Shown here one piece after another: positions 62,501 to 64,000 of a DNA stretch of 64,000 nucleotides; within the stretch, counting starts at the first letter, position 1; every line of letters starts with the position of its first letter. The notes below the pieces were generated by a model. It ran no database searches, was not told the origin of the DNA, and was given only the letters and a program-made list of their open reading frames with translations. The stretch lies in the NCBI GenBank assembly GCA_964057225.1, contig OZ059900.1, forward strand, positions 15,267,638 to 15,331,637, given 5' to 3'. A program made the translations under genes and the position numbers. The DNA is from Auanema rhodensis (taxonomy: Eukaryota; Nematoda; Chromadorea; Rhabditida; Rhabditidae).

Positions 62501-64000
62501 ATGTGTTCAAACTCATGCAATGTCAATGAAACCTAGCTCAAAATTGTTCCTACAACGTCTAGTTCCACTTTCACGACAAAAAACAGGGGTTAGAAAATTA
62601 AGGAAATTAGCATATTCTGAGGGCACGCCCCTTATGGCTAATATTGATTAAATCGATTTTTGTTCATATGAGTCGTCAAATGCAACGAATTTCAGCGTGT
62701 TACATACTAAAATGAAGCATTTTACATGCTGAACACTAGAAAAATACAAAAACACAGTATTTCCCATGAGAAATATTTTATTATGCTGGAAAACCACTTT
62801 TTGGAAATTTCGCTGTAAACAAGGTTTTGACTTACGATTTCATGTGTTCAAACTCATGCAATGTCAATGAAACCTAGCTCAAAACTGTTCCTACAACGTC
62901 TAGTTCCACTTTCACGACAAAAAAACAGGGGTTAGAAAATTAAGGAAATTAGCATATTCTGAGGGCACGACCCTTATGGCTAATATTGATTAAATCGATT
63001 TTTGTTCATATGAGTAGTCAAATGCAACGAATTTCAGCGTGTTACATACTTAAATGAAGCATTTTACATGCTGAACACTATAAAAATACAAAAACACAGT
63101 ATTTCCCATGAGAAATATTTTATTATGCTGGAAAACCAGTTTTTGGAAATTTCGCTGTAAACAAGGTTTTGACTTACGATTTCATGTGTTCAAACTCATG
63201 CAATGTCAATGAAACCTAGCTCAAAACTGTTCGTACAACGTCTAGTTCCACTTTCACGACAAAAAAACAGGGGTTAGAAAATTTAGGAAATTAGCATATT
63301 CTGAGGGCACGCCCCTTATGGCTAATATTGATTAAATCGATTTTTGTTCATATGAGTCGTCAAATGCAACGAATTTCAGCGTGTTACATACTAAAATGAA
63401 GTATTTTACATGCTGAACACTAGAAAAATACAAAAACACAGTATTTCCCATAAGAAATTGTTTATTATGCTGGAAAACCAGTTTTTGGAAATTTCGCTGT
63501 AAACAAGGTTTTGACTTACGATTTCATGTGTTCAAACTCATGCAATGTCAATGAAACCTAGCTCAAAATTGTTCGTACAACGTCTAGTTCCACTTTCACG
63601 ACAAAAAAACAGGGGTTAGAAAATTAAGGAAATTAGCATATTCTGAGGGCACGCCCCTTATGGCTAATATTGATTAAATCGATTTTTGTTCATATGAGTC
63701 GTCAAATGCAACGAATTTCAGCGTGTTACATACTGAAATGAAGCATTTTACATGCTGAACACTAGAAAAATACAAAAACACAGTTTTTCCCATGAGAAAT
63801 ATTTTATTATGCTGGAAAACCAGTTTTTGGAAATTTCGCTGTAAACAAGGTTTTGACTTACGATTTCATGTGTTCAAACTCATGCAATGTCAATGAAACC
63901 TAGCTCAAAACTGTTCGTACAACGTCTAGTTCCACTTTCACGACAAAAAAACAGGGGTTAGAAAATTTAGGAAATTAGCATATTCTGAGGGCACGCCCCT
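59568..64000 (+). repeat. Divergent zone of thirteen monomers at the right end
   Basis: Units start at 59568, 59910, 60252, 60592, 60934, 61275, 61617, 61959, 62301, 62642, 62984, 63326 and 63668 (cut). A four-step pattern recurs: AAAACTGTTCG; CTAGAGAA with CCCATAAG; GAGTAGTC and/or TTACAAACT with GGTTATG; GAAAAGTAC with 6 A. It appears as a 5-mer at 59568-61274 and a 4-mer at 61275-62641. Private changes are dense: AAGAAGTATT, two single-base losses and CAATAAAAC in the unit at 60252, CATATAAG at 60592, CCACTTTTT and CACGACCC at 62642, GAAATTGTTTA at 63326, ACTGAAATG at 63668. It is still the same family and orientation. Confidence 0.87.
61133..61150. other. Perfect 7-bp stem variant (third copy)
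   Basis: Same change, at 61137, but in a GAAAAGTAC unit (start 60934). The unit also has TTCGTAC, whereas its relatives at 34968 and 62301 have TTCCTAC, so a tract of 3' sequence was probably copied from the 59227-type unit. Confidence 0.75.

Larger units (their letters stand above)
1..64000. repeat. Tandem satellite DNA array, ~342-bp monomer, 188 copies
   Basis: The same ~342-bp sequence repeats without interruption from the first to the last base, always head to tail on the + strand as given. I placed unit starts at the TATTGATTAAATCGAT motif and counted 187 complete units plus a 333-bp partial one at 63668-64000. Unit length is 342 bp in most copies. Lengths of 340, 341 and 343 come mainly from a poly-A tract (6, 7 or 8 A) and a one-base shortening near the unit end (GCCCCTTA to GCCTCTA). 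Four units are 280 bp. No inversion, unique DNA or inserted element was seen. This is the structure of centromeric or heterochromatic satellite DNA of a eukaryote. I do not recognise the family; it is not primate alpha satellite. No stretch holds a gene. Confidence 0.98.

Noticed and set aside
1-64000. Protein-coding potential repeated in phase, since 342 is divisible by 3
   Set aside because: All six frames of the typical monomer contain stops that recur every 342 bp. The longest open stretch is about 190 bp on the minus strand, with no start, RBS-like signal or family motif.
1-64000. CRISPR array
   Set aside because: The full 342 bp is repeated. There are no short repeats with unique spacers, and no cas genes.
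1-64000. Primate alpha satellite dimers (2 x 171 bp)
   Set aside because: The sequence does not resemble alpha satellite, and I saw no convincing similarity between the two halves of the monomer.
1-64000. Transposon, rDNA spacer or iteron-type replication origin
   Set aside because: No terminal repeats, target-site duplications, rRNA sequence, transposase or replication gene. Uniform tandem structure over 64 kb fits satellite DNA better.
1-64000. tRNA or small RNA genes in the hairpins
   Set aside because: Stems are only 4-7 bp, with no cloverleaf or internal promoter boxes, and they vary freely between subtypes.

Overview
The whole 64 kb window is one uninterrupted tandem satellite DNA array. 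Its unit is a monomer of about 342 bp, always in the same head-to-tail orientation. Setting the phase arbitrarily at the motif TATTGATTAAATCGAT, I count 188 monomers: the first begins at base 1 and the last is cut at base 64000 after 333 bp. Most are 340-343 bp; four are 280 bp because they share one 61-bp internal deletion. I found no gene, RNA gene, transposon, CRISPR array or unique DNA, and the array runs past both ends. A typical monomer has, by hand count, 60 C and 56 G in 342 bp (about 34% GC) and 9 CpG, close to the 9.8 expected from composition. All six frames contain stops, and the longest open stretch is about 190 bp.

Organism: such an array points to a eukaryotic centromere, pericentromere or other heterochromatin block. 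The sequence is not primate alpha satellite, although 342 is twice 171. CpG is not depleted, which argues mildly against a genome with heavy CpG methylation (vertebrate, many plants) and is compatible with an insect or other invertebrate. I cannot name the species or satellite family.

Layout: monomers fall into a limited set of subtypes marked by linked single-base variants, and their order shows higher-order repeats (HORs) that change along the window. From 1 to 11630 there is a patchwork of 6-mer, 5-mer and dimer modules. Next come two tandem 9-mers of 3077 bp (11631-17784), then two tandem 7-mers of 2269 bp that hold all four deleted monomers (17785-22322). A 10-mer and a 9-mer derivative follow (22323-28814), then a mixed stretch (28815-32573), a 9-mer (32574-35649), and two 8-mers of 2736 bp with no difference noticed between them plus a partial third (35650-43515). 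A reshuffled stretch (43516-46922) precedes two 8-mers of 2733 bp (46923-52388). The right part has 6-mer and dimer units (53757-59567) and ends in a variant-rich zone (59568-64000) that may approach an array edge or an older layer.

Within each monomer I see a 10-bp palindrome, five short inverted repeats, A/T tracts, and a 17-bp stretch matching 7 of the 9 essential CENP-B box bases (8 of 9 in two monomers). Several monomers are chimeras of two subtypes, the expected footprint of unequal crossover or gene conversion inside the repeat. The main value of the window is this record of HOR birth, rearrangement and local homogenisation, rather than any encoded protein.
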